Below, piece by piece: positions 47,464 through 57,974 of a DNA stretch of 64,000 nt (position 1 is its first letter; each line of letters begins with the position of its first letter). The position numbers were made by a program, and so were the translations under genes. The stretch is taken from positions 126,001 to 190,000 of the forward strand of contig CAJNDS010001302.1 of NCBI GenBank assembly GCA_905221605.1. The letters are read 5' to 3'. The notes under the pieces are model-generated. The model did not search any database and was not told where the DNA came from. It saw only the letters and a program-made list of their open reading frames with translations. This DNA comes from Symbiodinium natans. Taxonomy: Eukaryota; Sar; Dinophyceae; Suessiales; Symbiodiniaceae.

Positions 47464-47632
47464 CCCCGCCGAGCGACGCCGAGCGACGCCGAGCGACGCC
47501 GAACACGGCCGAGCGACGCCGAGCGAGGCCGAGCGACACGCCGAGCGACGCCGAGCGCGAGCGAGACGAGCGCCGAGCGCCGAGTGAAGAGCGACGCGAG
47601 CGCCGAGTGAACGAGCGACGCCGAGTGAAGCC
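47464..47632 (+). repeat. 10-bp minisatellite (GCGACGCCGA)
   Basis: Degenerate tandem GCGACGCCGA/GCGAGGCCGA units. The same unit recurs at 48463-48510 and 48945-49050. Confidence 0.93.
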
Positions 47633-47639
47633 AGGACCT

Positions 47640-47770
47640 TTTAGGGTTTAGGGTTCTTTTGACGCCCGCGTGTAGGTGACTCAGTCGGGCCACTCGCACG
47701 GTGTAGGCTTTAGGGTGAAGAGTGTAGAGTTTAGGGTTAAGGCTTAGGGTGTATAGGGCTAACCCTCTAG
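47640..47770 (+). repeat. Interstitial telomere-like TTTAGGG units
   Basis: TTTTAGGGTTTAGGGTT at 47640, with further TTTAGGG-type units to 47770, directly beside the GCGACGCCGA array. Confidence 0.72.
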
Positions 47771-47929
47771 ACCCAGAGTAACTTATAATTGGTGCTTTGC
47801 TATAAAAATGAAGCCCTCAACCCCCCCGCCCCCCCCCGCAAGAAGTAGCGGTCCTGTGGGATGGATTTTGAAGGCCCGAAACCTATATGAGCAGCCGCAA
47901 AAAATCTCATGTAAATACTGATTTAAAAC

Positions 47930-48350
47930 TTCGTGGGGTATCGCTTTTGGGGGGGCCTTATCGCTTTCTGGGACTTTGGCTCAATGCTACTGCGCAAACC
48001 TATCGCTTTATTGCTTCTGAAATCCTAAACCTGGAACCCTCCCCAAAACACCTGAATTCCTAAACCCGTTTCCTTTCTTTAGGACCTATAGACTAACGAG
48101 TGAGAGTGCTTCTTTTCTAGGAGCTGGAGCTCTCGCTGCTCGAATCAGAAATCCAAATCCTAAACTTCGAGCCCTCAACGTGGGCCAGGGTTTTTACCCA
48201 GCTCTTCGGGTGGCCATATGGGTATCGTAGGGTATCGCTTTGAGTATCGCTCTGGAATCAGACCCAACCAAAATCATGACTTGTTGCAGAACGACTTCCA
48301 GATTCAAGATTGAGGGTATCGCTTTTGGGGGGGGCCTATCGCTTTACGAG
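47930..48350 (+). repeat. Repeated GGGTATCGCTTTTGGGGGG block
   Basis: GGGTATCGCTTTTGGGGGG followed by GCC(T)TATCGCTTT occurs at about 47936-47966 and again at 48315-48345; single TATCGCTTT units lie at about 48000 and 48233. The DNA between is unique. Confidence 0.7.
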
Positions 48351-48543
48351 GTTTTAGGCACGAACGTGGATTTTATCTCCACCACAAGAAACCTCCTACA
48401 ACGTAATAAAGTGGTCGCTCATAAAATCCCCAAGCCATCGCAAGCCGATTCTAGCAGAAGAGCTCACAGCGCGACGCGGAGCGACGCAACACGACGCCGA
48501 GCGAAGATAAGTGACACCCGAGATATGCCGAGGAAGTCAAAGG

Positions 48544-48855
48544 AATCCGAGCACCTGTTTAATTAATACCCCCACATTTAAAGAATTTTTTTCGTCCGGA
48601 AGCCCGCTGGAAGACTACTTTCCATTAGGGGGGTTTCGTATGGGGAAAACCCACCACATTTAAAGAAACATCTTTTCGGGGGGTTTCCAAAATCTGTCGC
48701 TGAGCTGTGAAGCTACAGCACCTCGGGGATCTGCAGCCTATTGTTTTTAATAGAAAATCAATACAGGGCCATGGTCCAAGTATTGCGGAACCTTGCCTTT
48801 CTTATTGCGGCGGGGGGGGGGGGGGGGGGGGCCCAATTAAACAGGTGCTCGGATT
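48544..48855. mobile_element. MITE-like element with 21-bp perfect terminal inverted repeats
   Basis: AATCCGAGCACCTGTTTAAT(T) at 48544-48564 is matched by its exact reverse complement at 48835-48855, framing 312 bp. Inside are two CCACATTTAAAGAA direct repeats, two CTTATTGCGG/AGTATTGCGG motifs and a 20-G run. There is no coding capacity. Flanks carry AAAG on both sides (offset by one base on the left), a possible target duplication. Confidence 0.8.
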
Positions 48856-48944
48856 AAAGCGGTGTGTTTTTGGGTGTCTTTGATCGGCTTCGAGAGGTCG
48901 CTCGTCTTCGCGTGTCTTCGCTTGAAACACGCCCGTCGAGCGCC

Positions 48945-49190
48945 ACGAAGCGCCGAGCGCTGAGCGACGCCGAGCGCCGAGCGACGCCGAGCGCCGAGCG
49001 ACGCCGAGCGCCGAGCGACGCCGAGCGACGCCAAGCGACGCCGAGCGACGCCGCTCGTCGCCGCTCGTCTTCTCTCGTCTTCGCGCGTCTTCGCGCGTAA
49101 TCGCTCGTCTTCGCTCGTCTTCGCTCGCCTTCGCTCGCCTTCGCCGTCTTCGCTCGTCTTCGCTCGTCTTCGCGTGTCTGCGCGGATTTA
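48945..49190 (+). repeat. GCGACGCCGA array grading into TCTTCGCTCG array
   Basis: GCGACGCCGAGCGCC units (about 48950-49050) pass into roughly ten TCTTCGCTCG/TCTTCGCGCG units (49055-49190). The second family is an approximate inverted relative of the first. Confidence 0.92.
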
Positions 49191-49623
49191 CGCACGATCG
49201 CGCCACCGACGCAATCCGAAAATTGACTGCTAACCGCCACCCTTCCTGATGCAACATGCAAAAGAAACATTTGGTCAACACCCCAAGCATCACCTTGACT
49301 GTTATCTTGACCTGACTTTGTTGGGAGCCGGACGAATTCGGACCTTTACAAGAGGTCGAATCTGGTCTGCTGCCTTGGTGCCAGGATGGATACTTGTCCC
49401 TTAATTAAGGGGATACAGCTTCGGGGTGCTGGAGCATTCTCTGAGTCCCTCCTGCTGCCTAGGCTCTGGATCGATTTCCAGCTCATCCTAAGTCAGAATC
49501 GATGCGCCGTGGCCAACTGCCTAAAAAGCGAAATTTAATAAAGCTACGGGTCCCCATGCTCCACAACTCGAAAAGGGGCTAAGAAGGCAGTCCTTCTCGC
49601 AAGAATGCAGAATGCTCACAATG

Positions 49624-49737
49624 TAATCCGAGCACCTTCATTACACTGCCATGGTCTTATTATTGCGGTGCCCTGCCTTTCTTATTGCGGTGGTGGGGGA
49701 GGGGGGGCCCCCACCAAGTAAACAGGTGCTCGGATTA
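49624..49737. mobile_element. Second, internally deleted copy of the MITE-like element
   Basis: The left end TAATCCGAGCACCT and right end AAACAGGTGCTCGGATTA match the 48.5-kb element's termini. The interior keeps CCATGGTC...TATTGCGG, TGCCTTTCTTATTGCGG and a G run, but about 200 bp are missing. Ends lie in TA dinucleotides. Confidence 0.75.
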
Positions 49738-49739
49738 TA

Positions 49740-49865
49740 CAGAATGCTTTGCAGACTTCTAGCAGAATTCTCGTAGACTTTTTGCAGAATGCTTGAGGAA
49801 TGCTTGAGGAATGCTTGCAGAATGCTTCCAGAATGCTTAGCGCAGAATGCTTGCAGAATGCTTGC
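49740..49865 (+). repeat. AGAATGCTTG minisatellite, degenerate
   Basis: Roughly ten 10-14-bp AGAATGCTTGC/GGAATGCTTG units, immediately 3' of the MIB/HERC2-like exons in coding direction. Confidence 0.85.
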
Positions 49866-49910
49866 GGACGGTTCTGTGGCATCTGTGCCCCTTCCATAGC
49901 CAAGTGTCTC

Positions 49911-50415
49911 TCTGACAGTGCCAGCTCGACTGCTCGGCGAAGCTTACCCAAGCCTGTGTGTCCTCGTCCTTCAGGACAACACCTGAGTCGAGCGGGCTTG
50001 GGCCGCTTGGAGAGCAGAATTCGAACGCTTTGAGACTCAAATGAAAGCCTGAGGACCCTAGGTATTGCCATGCATTCCACTGAGATCCGAGCCTACGCTG
50101 CTATGGGATACCTTGGCTGCACAGAATGTCACGAAAGCCGGCTCTTACTACGGCAGGCCACCTGCAGGAGTGACTCAACTCAAGCGGTCTCCGCAAAGTT
50201 TGTTCAACCGAGCAACCGCGCCCCATTCAAACTTGGGATGCTTCACCTGCACATTGCCCACAAGGCCGTGGCACAATAGCAAACCGCAGCACGTGATTCC
50301 AGATGCTTGTTGAGGCTGAGTAGACGTGTGGCACTGCAAGAAAAGCTCCTGCCTCCGGCCGCACGCGCACCGCACGGCCTTCGAGACCACTAAGCTTCTC
50401 ACACATCTCCACCAC
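49911..50415 (-). CDS. MIB/HERC2-like domain, three exons with GC and GA introns
   Basis: Exon 1 (50353-50415) follows CAG| and reads VVEMCEKLSGLEGRAVRVRP plus E. Intron 1 (50247-50352) is GC-AG. Exon 2 (50192-50246) reads VKHPKFEWGAVARLNKLC plus one base. Intron 2 (49983-50191) is GA-AG. Exon 3 (49911-49982) reads GVVLKDEDTQAWVSFAEQ, then SSWHCQ; its donor is unsure. The joined peptide follows the MIB/HERC2 pattern: VRVxxxVxxPxFxWGxV, a turn, GVVxxDxDxxxxVxFxEQxxW. That domain is an SH3-like barrel used for protein binding in ubiquitin ligases and other proteins. Phases agree at both joins. Other domains of this gene were not found. Confidence 0.75.
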
Positions 50416-52331
50416 CTGGCAAAGGCAAAGCATCAACGATCATAATCTTCAACTCCTCTACTGCTGCTGCATGTCGCGCTGAACCTTTTGCTAGCTATGG
50501 GATAGGTTCCAAGCTCCCAAACCATAAGATTTTGTGAAATCAAACCCTGGAACATTGCTTGGAGGCCGTGGCTAACAGCCTCTTCGAGAGAGCCCTTGTC
50601 TCCCGCAGCTGCCAGGGCCTTGGGACACGTGATGACTTGCGTTGGCTTGGAGATTCACGGGGATCGAGGGTCTGCTTCGGGGTCTGATTTACAAGTAGGA
50701 CTTCGAAGCGGGGGACCATGGGTCGGGAGCGACGGCTAATCGCAAATCATCCAATGCTGAGTCAGGACATAAGAGATGATTCGGAAAACAAGAATGCCAA
50801 CAACCCCCCGTACCCATCCTATCCACAACGTGGCGCACCATGCGCACCTTGCCAAACCCAACCGGATCTTGTGTCCTCCCACCCTACCATGACATACCTG
50901 ACCCTACCATGAAGTATGCTCTCCTAAGCTCAACAAACGAAAACCTGCTCAACGCAACAGAAATCAGAATTCAGGGTGCGGAGTGATCCCTACCAGTAGA
51001 AATATGCTACCCCAGGGGCATCGCCATGCACTGCCCCTCACTGACCCCTCAGGCTTATACCAACTCTCGAGCTACCCACAAAGCTCGACCTCTGATCCTT
51101 ACGAATCTTACGTACCCACATCTGCTCCGACCCGCTCAGCTCTTGCCCCCCCCCCCCACCCCCCACCGACCCCACTACCCATGCTTTGGACTACCTAACC
51201 TGACCTGCACTGCTATGATTCCAGTGTGTTCGGTTCGTGCAGAGACCCTTGTCTCTGACAAGCCCTGCACTCATAACGGCACACCAGTATACCCAGTGCG
51301 CCTGCCGCGCCCGCTCCACGGAGAAACCCTGGTGCACAGTCAGCTCACGGAGGCGGCTGGCCTGGACCTCCTGGACGCAAGCGCTTGACGACCCTTGCCT
51401 ATGCCTGGAAGCAGGCGAAAAACCTTATCTTGGCCTCAACATTCTCGACAAGGAGTTAACTTGAGGTAACTGGGTATTAGCCCTCGCCAGAAAGACATAA
51501 GAAAGCCCAGACCACCTCCTTGTCAAGGGACGTCTTGGATGCATTTAAAACGGATGCAATCTGCCAAGGCCCTTGGGCTCAAGGCTTTCCAACTTACGGG
51601 AGGTGTCTGCCTTCTTCGAGGCAATACTCCCCTCTATTTCCACTTTGGCCTGGACGGGATACTTTTGGTTTTTGAAAATATAGAAGTCAGCAACAAGAAT
51701 CTGTCAGGCTTCCGCAAGCCCGCAGAGCGGGTTGCATGGTTCGGCTTAAACCTTGCGATGTCTGAACCCTTCAACCTTGTAACTCATGTAAAACCTTCAA
51801 AAGCTGCTCTAGCCCTTTAAGCCTTATATTCCATCCGAAACTGTCCGATAATCTAATTCATGCTGCAGTCAGGAGACGAGCTCGTTTTGTGAGCCCTGCT
51901 CGCCTTGCAAATGTGCCTGGCATTTTTCAAGTATATTGCAGAGCCTAAGGTAGCGTTGAATAAGCGTTGAATGTCTAGATATTTTCACTCGGATGAGTTC
52001 AAGCTGTCCCTAGCGCAACGGATTTGGGGATTTCTCAAACAGCTTCTGGAAGGGCATTAGCGGCCGCGACCCATGTAGCCAAGTTCTAAGGCTTGAGGTG
52101 CTTGGGGGCGTGTGGTTGTGGAGGAATGTTGAGCTTCAGGCTCGTGTTCTTTCGGTTCATGGGCTTTCTTCGCGGAGACTTCAGCATGACAGGCCCCAAT
52201 GCTGGCCACTGAGCAAGATATGTTGGATCGGTCTTCAACATCGCCAGCCTGGAGATTCTCAAGCCCCCTTCAAACCCGAAAGACCCTCTTGACATATCTT
52301 TTGGCTGCGTTGGAAGGCCAAGCACAGCGGC
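50416..52331. other. No confident gene
   Basis: Poly(C) near 51147-51170 and a few open frames without motifs. Nothing supportable. Confidence 0.4.
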
Positions 52332-52370
52332 CTGGCAAAAGGAGTGGCCACAAGGCGCATGCACAGCGCC
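52332..52370 (-). CDS. Possible 39-nt RING microexon
   Basis: Between CCAG| (52371) and a GC donor CAG|GCCGCT the frame reads GAVHAPCGHSFCQ, thirteen codons that match the middle of a RING finger (PCGHSFC). The flanking CxxC and CPxC halves were not located within reach, so this may be chance or a decayed copy. Confidence 0.33.
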
Positions 52371-52639
52371 CTGGATTAGGTCCCCGCATACACTGCCTGG
52401 GCTTTTGGTTTGAGTTTGCTCAGATTATTATTCATAAGACTGGCTACAGTCTGAGGGCTCTCCGATAAAAGGCCGACAGATTTTGAGGTTTTGGTGTTCT
52501 GAGCTGGGAATTGTTGTGAATTGTTGTTGCCAAGTATGGGATCTAAAGGCGTTTGCGGCCTAGTAGAGCAAACGGGATTTGATTGCCGTACATATTTCGT
52601 CCGTGGCTGCCAAGAAGACTTTGAGCACAGCATATTTAA

Positions 52640-53500
52640 TCCTTGCGAGGAGCATGCAGGGTAGTCAAAATAGTCAAAGGTAGTCTCAAAAGACGTCCGT
52701 ATCCCGAGGTTTCCGCCACCTGTCTCTGCCTAAAATAGGGAACCACTGAGAAAAACTCGGCCCTTCAACCATGCCCAACGCTCCAGTCCCCTTGTACGAC
52801 TTAGGCTCCGCAACCAATCACTGCGGCCTTTCGAGATTTAGGACCATTCGGGGGCTTGGCTTTTCTCACTCAACTAGTCTCTTTTTGGGGCTCAGGGCTT
52901 CCAACTCCCAGTGCCCGGCATAGCGTCGGCTGACTTGGGCTTGTCGAGACGGCTGTCAAAAACGTGAAAAACATTGAAAACCGTTTCGCAGCTCGGCGGC
53001 AACCCTCTCCCCTTGTCACAAACACAGCGCCAAACATCGGCCAGCCTCCTTTGTGCTTCGCAGCTTCGAACTCCCGTTCAACGTTTTCATGCGGGCTTTA
53101 GTCCGAAGGCCTGCTTGGATCTGGTTCTTGTTTCTCGCCCAATCTTTCGCGCTTACATATCTGGCACTGAGGTGGGAAATTGCTGGCCTAGAGGGGTTTG
53201 GGAAGGTTTTTTCTGGCAGGGTGCATTGAAGCTCCCGCAGATGCTCGGGCGGGACCTCAGTCAAACACAGGCAACTCCCCAAATCTTCTGCTGCCGGAAT
53301 AAAAGCTTTGGAGCCCAACCCACTGATGCCGACGAGTCGCCAGTGCCACTTCGTACCCTGACAACGTGCGCAGAAGCACCTCAATGGCCAGGCTTCTTAC
53401 GCACCCGCAGAGATTGCTTCTGACAGGACCCCAGACGTTGCAAATGATAAAATCATTCCAGCGGAGACCTCAATCTGAAAACGATGTGCTTTAAGCCGGC
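52640..53500. other. No confident gene
   Basis: Overlapping open frames at 52974-53423 (plus) and 53016-53384 (minus) are both plausible in composition and neither has a recognised motif. Confidence 0.35.
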
Positions 53501-53504
53501 GCGC

Positions 53505-53879
53505 TCAATCCGGAACTATTCCGTTCGCACGCATGACTAGTCGTATGTTTCTGGCTCTTCTCACGGTTTCCGGAAACCCAAACACCTGCAAAAGCCAGAA
53601 GAGAGGACCGCAATGCACACGGACAGCATTCTTTTTGAGCTCCCAATGCCGAACACAAAGGCCGGGTGCGCAGTGCGGGCAACGGACCACGACCAAGGGC
53701 AGGTCGGTGCGAGAATCAGTGCTGGTCGGCAGCTTGACCCCGGGCCAGCATTGATCAAGCAGACGCCAAAAGTTTTGGAGACATCCAACTAAGAGGTTAG
53801 GTAGTGACCAGCGGACTGAACGGAACGAAGCGCAAGTGGAGAAGCGAGGAGCTAGGAAATGAAGCCAACTGAGACACAA
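53505..53879 (-). CDS. Candidate Cys/His-rich exon
   Basis: The frame reads LPLVVVRCPHCAPGLCVRHW, then ELKKNAVRVHCGPLFWLLQ, followed by donor-like CAG|GTGTTT. CxxC-x4-C-x2-H plus later H-x-C could bind zinc. The coding part is probably about 53600-53760. No specific family is recognised. Confidence 0.38.
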   Translation of the reverse strand: MCLSWLHFLAPRFSTCASFRSVRWSLPNLLVGCLQNFWRLLDQCWPGVKLPTSTDSRTDLPLVVVRCPHCAPGLCVRHWELKKNAVRVHCGPLFWLLQVFGFPETVRRARNIRLVMRANGIVPD

Positions 53880-54466
53880 GATCTATGTTCCGGCCGGCAG
53901 CCCAAGCCATCCACAGAAGCCATGAGGGGAGAGCCCATGTTGAAGGCTTCTGCCCTCATCCAACCCAGCCAACACAGGATCCATGAAAGAGAGCCTTTAA
54001 GAACATAGGGGCTGCAAAAAGGCCCACATCATGTTCCGGCCCTGCGACATCCTGCGACCCTGGTCCAAGGGACCCCCCAACTGATTCTCCCTGAGGGGGG
54101 AAAATTTTACTCTGGCAAACACCACCAGCACTGCAAAAAGCACAAAAAACCGTCTCTGCAACCCCAAGGCACCATGCGGAGCACGAGAGAAATTGCGAAA
54201 ATGCATGCTCTAAGTAATTGCTACACCCATCCGTCCCAAACAGCCACCATCGCAAACAAGGGACACCTTTGGAAGCGACTGGTGACTTTCCAAGCCTGAA
54301 AAAAACAGGTGATGTCAACATTTCATGCTAAAAGCGTGACCAGATAGATGTGATCAGGCTGAACGCGAATGCACGCGACAACAAGGATTCTGCAACAGCA
54401 GCTTCACATGATCACGCCAGCTGCTTTTCCAAGCAACAGCTTGTCCACGCTGGTGATCCTGAGATA

Positions 54467-54530
54467 GAGAAAAAGAAAAAGAAAGAGAGAGAGAGAGAGA
54501 TAGAAAAAAAAGATAAAGAGCGAGTGAGAA
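54467..54530 (+). repeat. Purine-rich GA/AAAG simple repeat
   Basis: GAAAAAGAAAAAG followed by (GA)n and AAAAAAG. Confidence 0.9.
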
Positions 54531-55445
54531 CAGTCATTAAGATGCCAAGCCATGTCCCGCTTACCAAACCCTTCACACAACCTTTGGTTCTGCTGTCTAG
54601 CTGCGGTGTGGCGTTCGTAGGAAGACATAAAGTACAAGAAACTTTTTCGGCAAGCAAGACCCTTGCAGGAAACCTGCCCACGGCACAACATAAGCTGCAA
54701 AGCCTGACTCTTGGACAAAGTTGGTTCCAACAAACGGCATATATGCTGAAGGACCTTACAATGCCAAGCGTAAAGGTAGGATGTGGACGAACACGGTAGC
54801 TTGAATGTGGCCGTACAGTGCGATCGCAAGAGTACTCCTTGCCAATCATTTCCTGGAAAAAAACCACCCTCACACTAGTTGACGCTCCAAGGATACTCTG
54901 TGGGATATGGCGTTGGGGTATTGGGGGGGGGTGATTCTCTACGATTTTTTGGGGGCACTCAGGGAGTGCGGGAATTCAGTTGGATACTCTCTGCATTCTC
55001 TGGAAGCCACGAGTCTGCACAGTTTGTGAGCGGCTCAAAGTCTCGATGCCCTTCACGTCCAAGACGACATTCCCTGATTTGTTCAATGGTTTTGAATGAT
55101 TTCCATGTCCATTTTCCCATGGTTTTCCACCTTGCCTGAGGGCACTGAAGCACTCCGGCCAAGAGGGGGCGGCTCTGGCACAGGATTGCTATCGGGTTCC
55201 ATGGCAAGGAAGCAAATCCTCAACAGGGTGGGGCCCTTGGTCTTTCGTGGCTTTTGGCGGTTCGGAGCTAACTTAATGGCTCACACATGATGCGGAATGC
55301 CTTTGCTTGAAGTAGTAGGCTGTTTCGAACACTGCTGGCCCCACCCTGAAAGGTCCTACTTGAGTTACTGTACAATGCTTTGTGGCAACAGGCGCTAGCT
55401 ACGATAAAACACGATGAAACTAATTGAACACATGTCGCAAGTCAG

Positions 55446-55500
55446 GTTGATGTCGTCCGATGTTGTCCCATGTTATCCGGTGTTGTCCGATGTTGTCCGC
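55446..55500. repeat. 10-bp minisatellite (TGTTGTCCGA)
   Basis: About five degenerate copies. Confidence 0.88.
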
Positions 55501-55672
55501 ACGCAACTCTGCGCCATAAGTCTGCCTTGGCACAATGCACAATGCGCATGAATTGATCTCTACGAATTTCGGCCACACGGATCCATTCATACTGCGCACT
55601 GCGCTTTTGAACGACCGAGACATGAGCTGGAAGTTCAGCTTGAATGTGCACCAATGTGGAATGGGTTCTAAT

Positions 55673-55960
55673 CTATGTCCTAAAAGCACATGCTTTCAGA
55701 GCCCAAAGCAACGGAGGCACTTTGCAATCACAGGAGTCCATGCCTGAAACAACACCCTTCTTTGGTGCAGGCGAGATAGCGTCCAGACCTTCCAGATCTT
55801 GATTAGCTGCGAGATATCCACTTTCCAGCCCCTTGAAGAAGAAAGCGTTGGGGTAATCCTTTTTCCTTGCAGCCACATTTGCCCCATGTGCTTCGGCTTT
55901 CTGCCCCTGTCCGTGAAATCGAAAAGCGCACTCCGAAATATCCGAAAAGGAACCGTGCCC
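55673..55960 (-). CDS. Open frame, unrecognised
   Basis: The minus-strand frame AARKKDYPNAFFFKGLESGY, then LAANQDLEGLDAISPAPKKG, has exon-like composition and C/G-biased third positions, but no domain or clear splice ends. A second frame over the same DNA is almost as good. Confidence 0.3.
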   Translation of the reverse strand, partial: GHGSFSDISECAFRFHGQGQKAEAHGANVAARKKDYPNAFFFKGLESGYLAANQDLEGLDAISPAPKKGVVSGMDSCDCKVPPLLWALKACAFRT

Positions 55961-56435
55961 CAAACCAAGGCTTGCAAACCCTCCTACAAACCTAGGAGAC
56001 AATTCAGGAAACAATTACTCAGGAGACCACGCAGAAAAACAGAAAGCTACCATGCTGTTGTACTCCAGGTGGCGCCCAGTCGAGGATGGAAAGCGCTGTC
56101 GCGTGCCGTTTAGCACGCTCTGTGCGAAGCTCCCCAAGAAAAGACGAGACCTCAGGATGCGCTCTTGCCCAAGGAAGTCCATTCTCACATCAATAATTAG
56201 CTTCGCCAAAAGAAAAAAAGTAAAGTCAAAATCTGATTGCACTGACAAGAGTATCCCTCAGAAATCCCCGAGAGGTGCATGGCGGTGCTTGCGAGAAAGA
56301 TTCGCTACTCGTACAACCCTCGGAGCCTGAAATGGCCTTCGCACCGGAGCCATCTTTGATCTGGGCCACATCTACAGAGAAGCCAATGAGCACCAGGCCA
56401 GCAAACGGCGCCTTCCAACATGTGAAATTTGTTTA

Positions 56436-56500
56436 CATATACATATACATATACATAGACATCGACATAGACATAGACATAGACATAGACATATACATGC
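56436..56500 (+). repeat. ACATAGACAT hexamer-type repeat
   Basis: Alternating ACATAT and ACATAG/ACATCG units. Confidence 0.93.
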
Positions 56501-56719
56501 TACCCCGCCCCCCGATTTATCTGCGCTCGTTTCTGGTTATCCACGCTTTTGTGGTTGCGAGCCAATTAGATCGTTCACGGGCCGCGGTGACCCCTGAACT
56601 CCCCCCCCCACCCCAATAACCCAATCCCCTACATAACGTAAATGTATGCAATCCTTGAGATGTTGAGTCCTCTCCATCTGTCTCCTCCCCTCCCCTCCCT
56701 TCCGTTCCGCTGTAATGCT

Positions 56720-57260
56720 TCTGCCTAAAACCCTATCGGTTAAGGTTGAAGTCTTATAAAAAGAGAGGCCCGAAACCCTATAGGGTTTAAGGCTTGAAGC
56801 TGATAGGGTTTAGGGATAAACCTGAAGCCTTAACCTTTAGATCCATAGGGTTGCAAGGTTAAGCAATTACACCTGAACCCTAACCTTTAAACCCTATAGA
56901 GTTAATAGGTTTGACGATTCAAGATCTAGGTATTTAAACCTAAGCCCATAGAGTTTAAGCCTTAAGGGTATACGGCTTAGGCATCTAAACCTGAAACCTT
57001 TAGGGTCACAACCATGAAAGCCTAGAAGGCTCTACAAGGCTGAGAAGTTTTAACCCCATAGGCGCTGAAGGTAGACATGCCCAGACCTTAGGTTTTTAAA
57101 CCTTTAAACCCCATAAAGTTTAAAGGTTAAAGGTTGATCTCTAAAGCCCTCATGGGGTTAGCCCCATAATGCCATAGGGTTTAAGCCCTGTCGGCCTATA
57201 GGGTTCAAAGATTTATGGTTTAAGGTTGAGGCATTACCTATAGGATTAGAACCTTCTAAC
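56720..57260. repeat. AT-rich block of degenerate telomere-like DNA
   Basis: Many AACCCTATAGGGTTTAA and TAGGGTTTAGGG-like units in both orientations, progressively diverged. No coding potential. Confidence 0.7.
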
Positions 57261-57612
57261 CCTGTGTACGACTGACCTTTATGTACTATTTGATGTTTCT
57301 GTTTCCCTTTTCAAAGTTAAGGATTTTAAGGAATTTAGAAGGACCCTTCAATTCTTTAAAACCCTTAAGCTCCTAAGGCCTCTGGCTTTCAAAACATTAA
57401 GGATTTGAAGGAATGTAAAGGCCACCAAAATACTTAAAAGTCCGCAAAATCTTGAAAAAGGGAAACAATTTGGAAACGGCCCGGCCCGTTTTTTTCAAAA
57501 TCCGAAAATTCCTGAAATCCTTGAAACATTGCAACAAAATAGCTATTTTGGGAAAAGGCCCGGCCCATTTAATTTTCTAAAGCCCTTCACATCCTTAAAC
57601 TTGTCGAGACAC

Positions 57613-57974
57613 ACGGGCCGGTACAAGCCGTACAAAACGGTTCAAGTAGTACCGGCCCCGGCCCCTGGAACCAAGAACCAAGAACCAAGATTTTGCCCTG
57701 CAATCTTGGTTCTTGGTTCTATGGGGCCGGTACAACTTGTACCGATTTGTGCCGGTTTGTACCGGCCCGTATGTTTCGACAACATAGAGACCTTGACAAC
57801 ATAGAGGCCGGTACACGCCGGTACAACTCGGTACAAGTTGTACCAAGAACCAAGAACCAAGATTGCAGGGCAAGACGTCCCTGCAGTCTTGGTTCTTGGT
57901 TCTTGGTTCCATGGGGCCGGGGCCGGTACAACTTGTACCAATTTGTACCGGTTTGTACCGGTCTCTACCGGTGT
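57613..57974. repeat. Two adjacent large foldback palindromes
   Basis: Hairpin 1 spans about 57613-57770 and hairpin 2 about 57806-57974. In each, an outer arm of CGGTACAA-type units (ACGGGCCGGTACAA against TTGTACCGGCCCGT) leads into GGAACCAAGAACCAAGAACC, a short loop (TTGCCCTGCA, or AGGGCAAGACGTCCCT) and the reverse complement. Arms are about 70-80 bp with mismatches. The two hairpins are clearly related, and an ACAACATAGAG direct repeat separates them. Confidence 0.88.
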
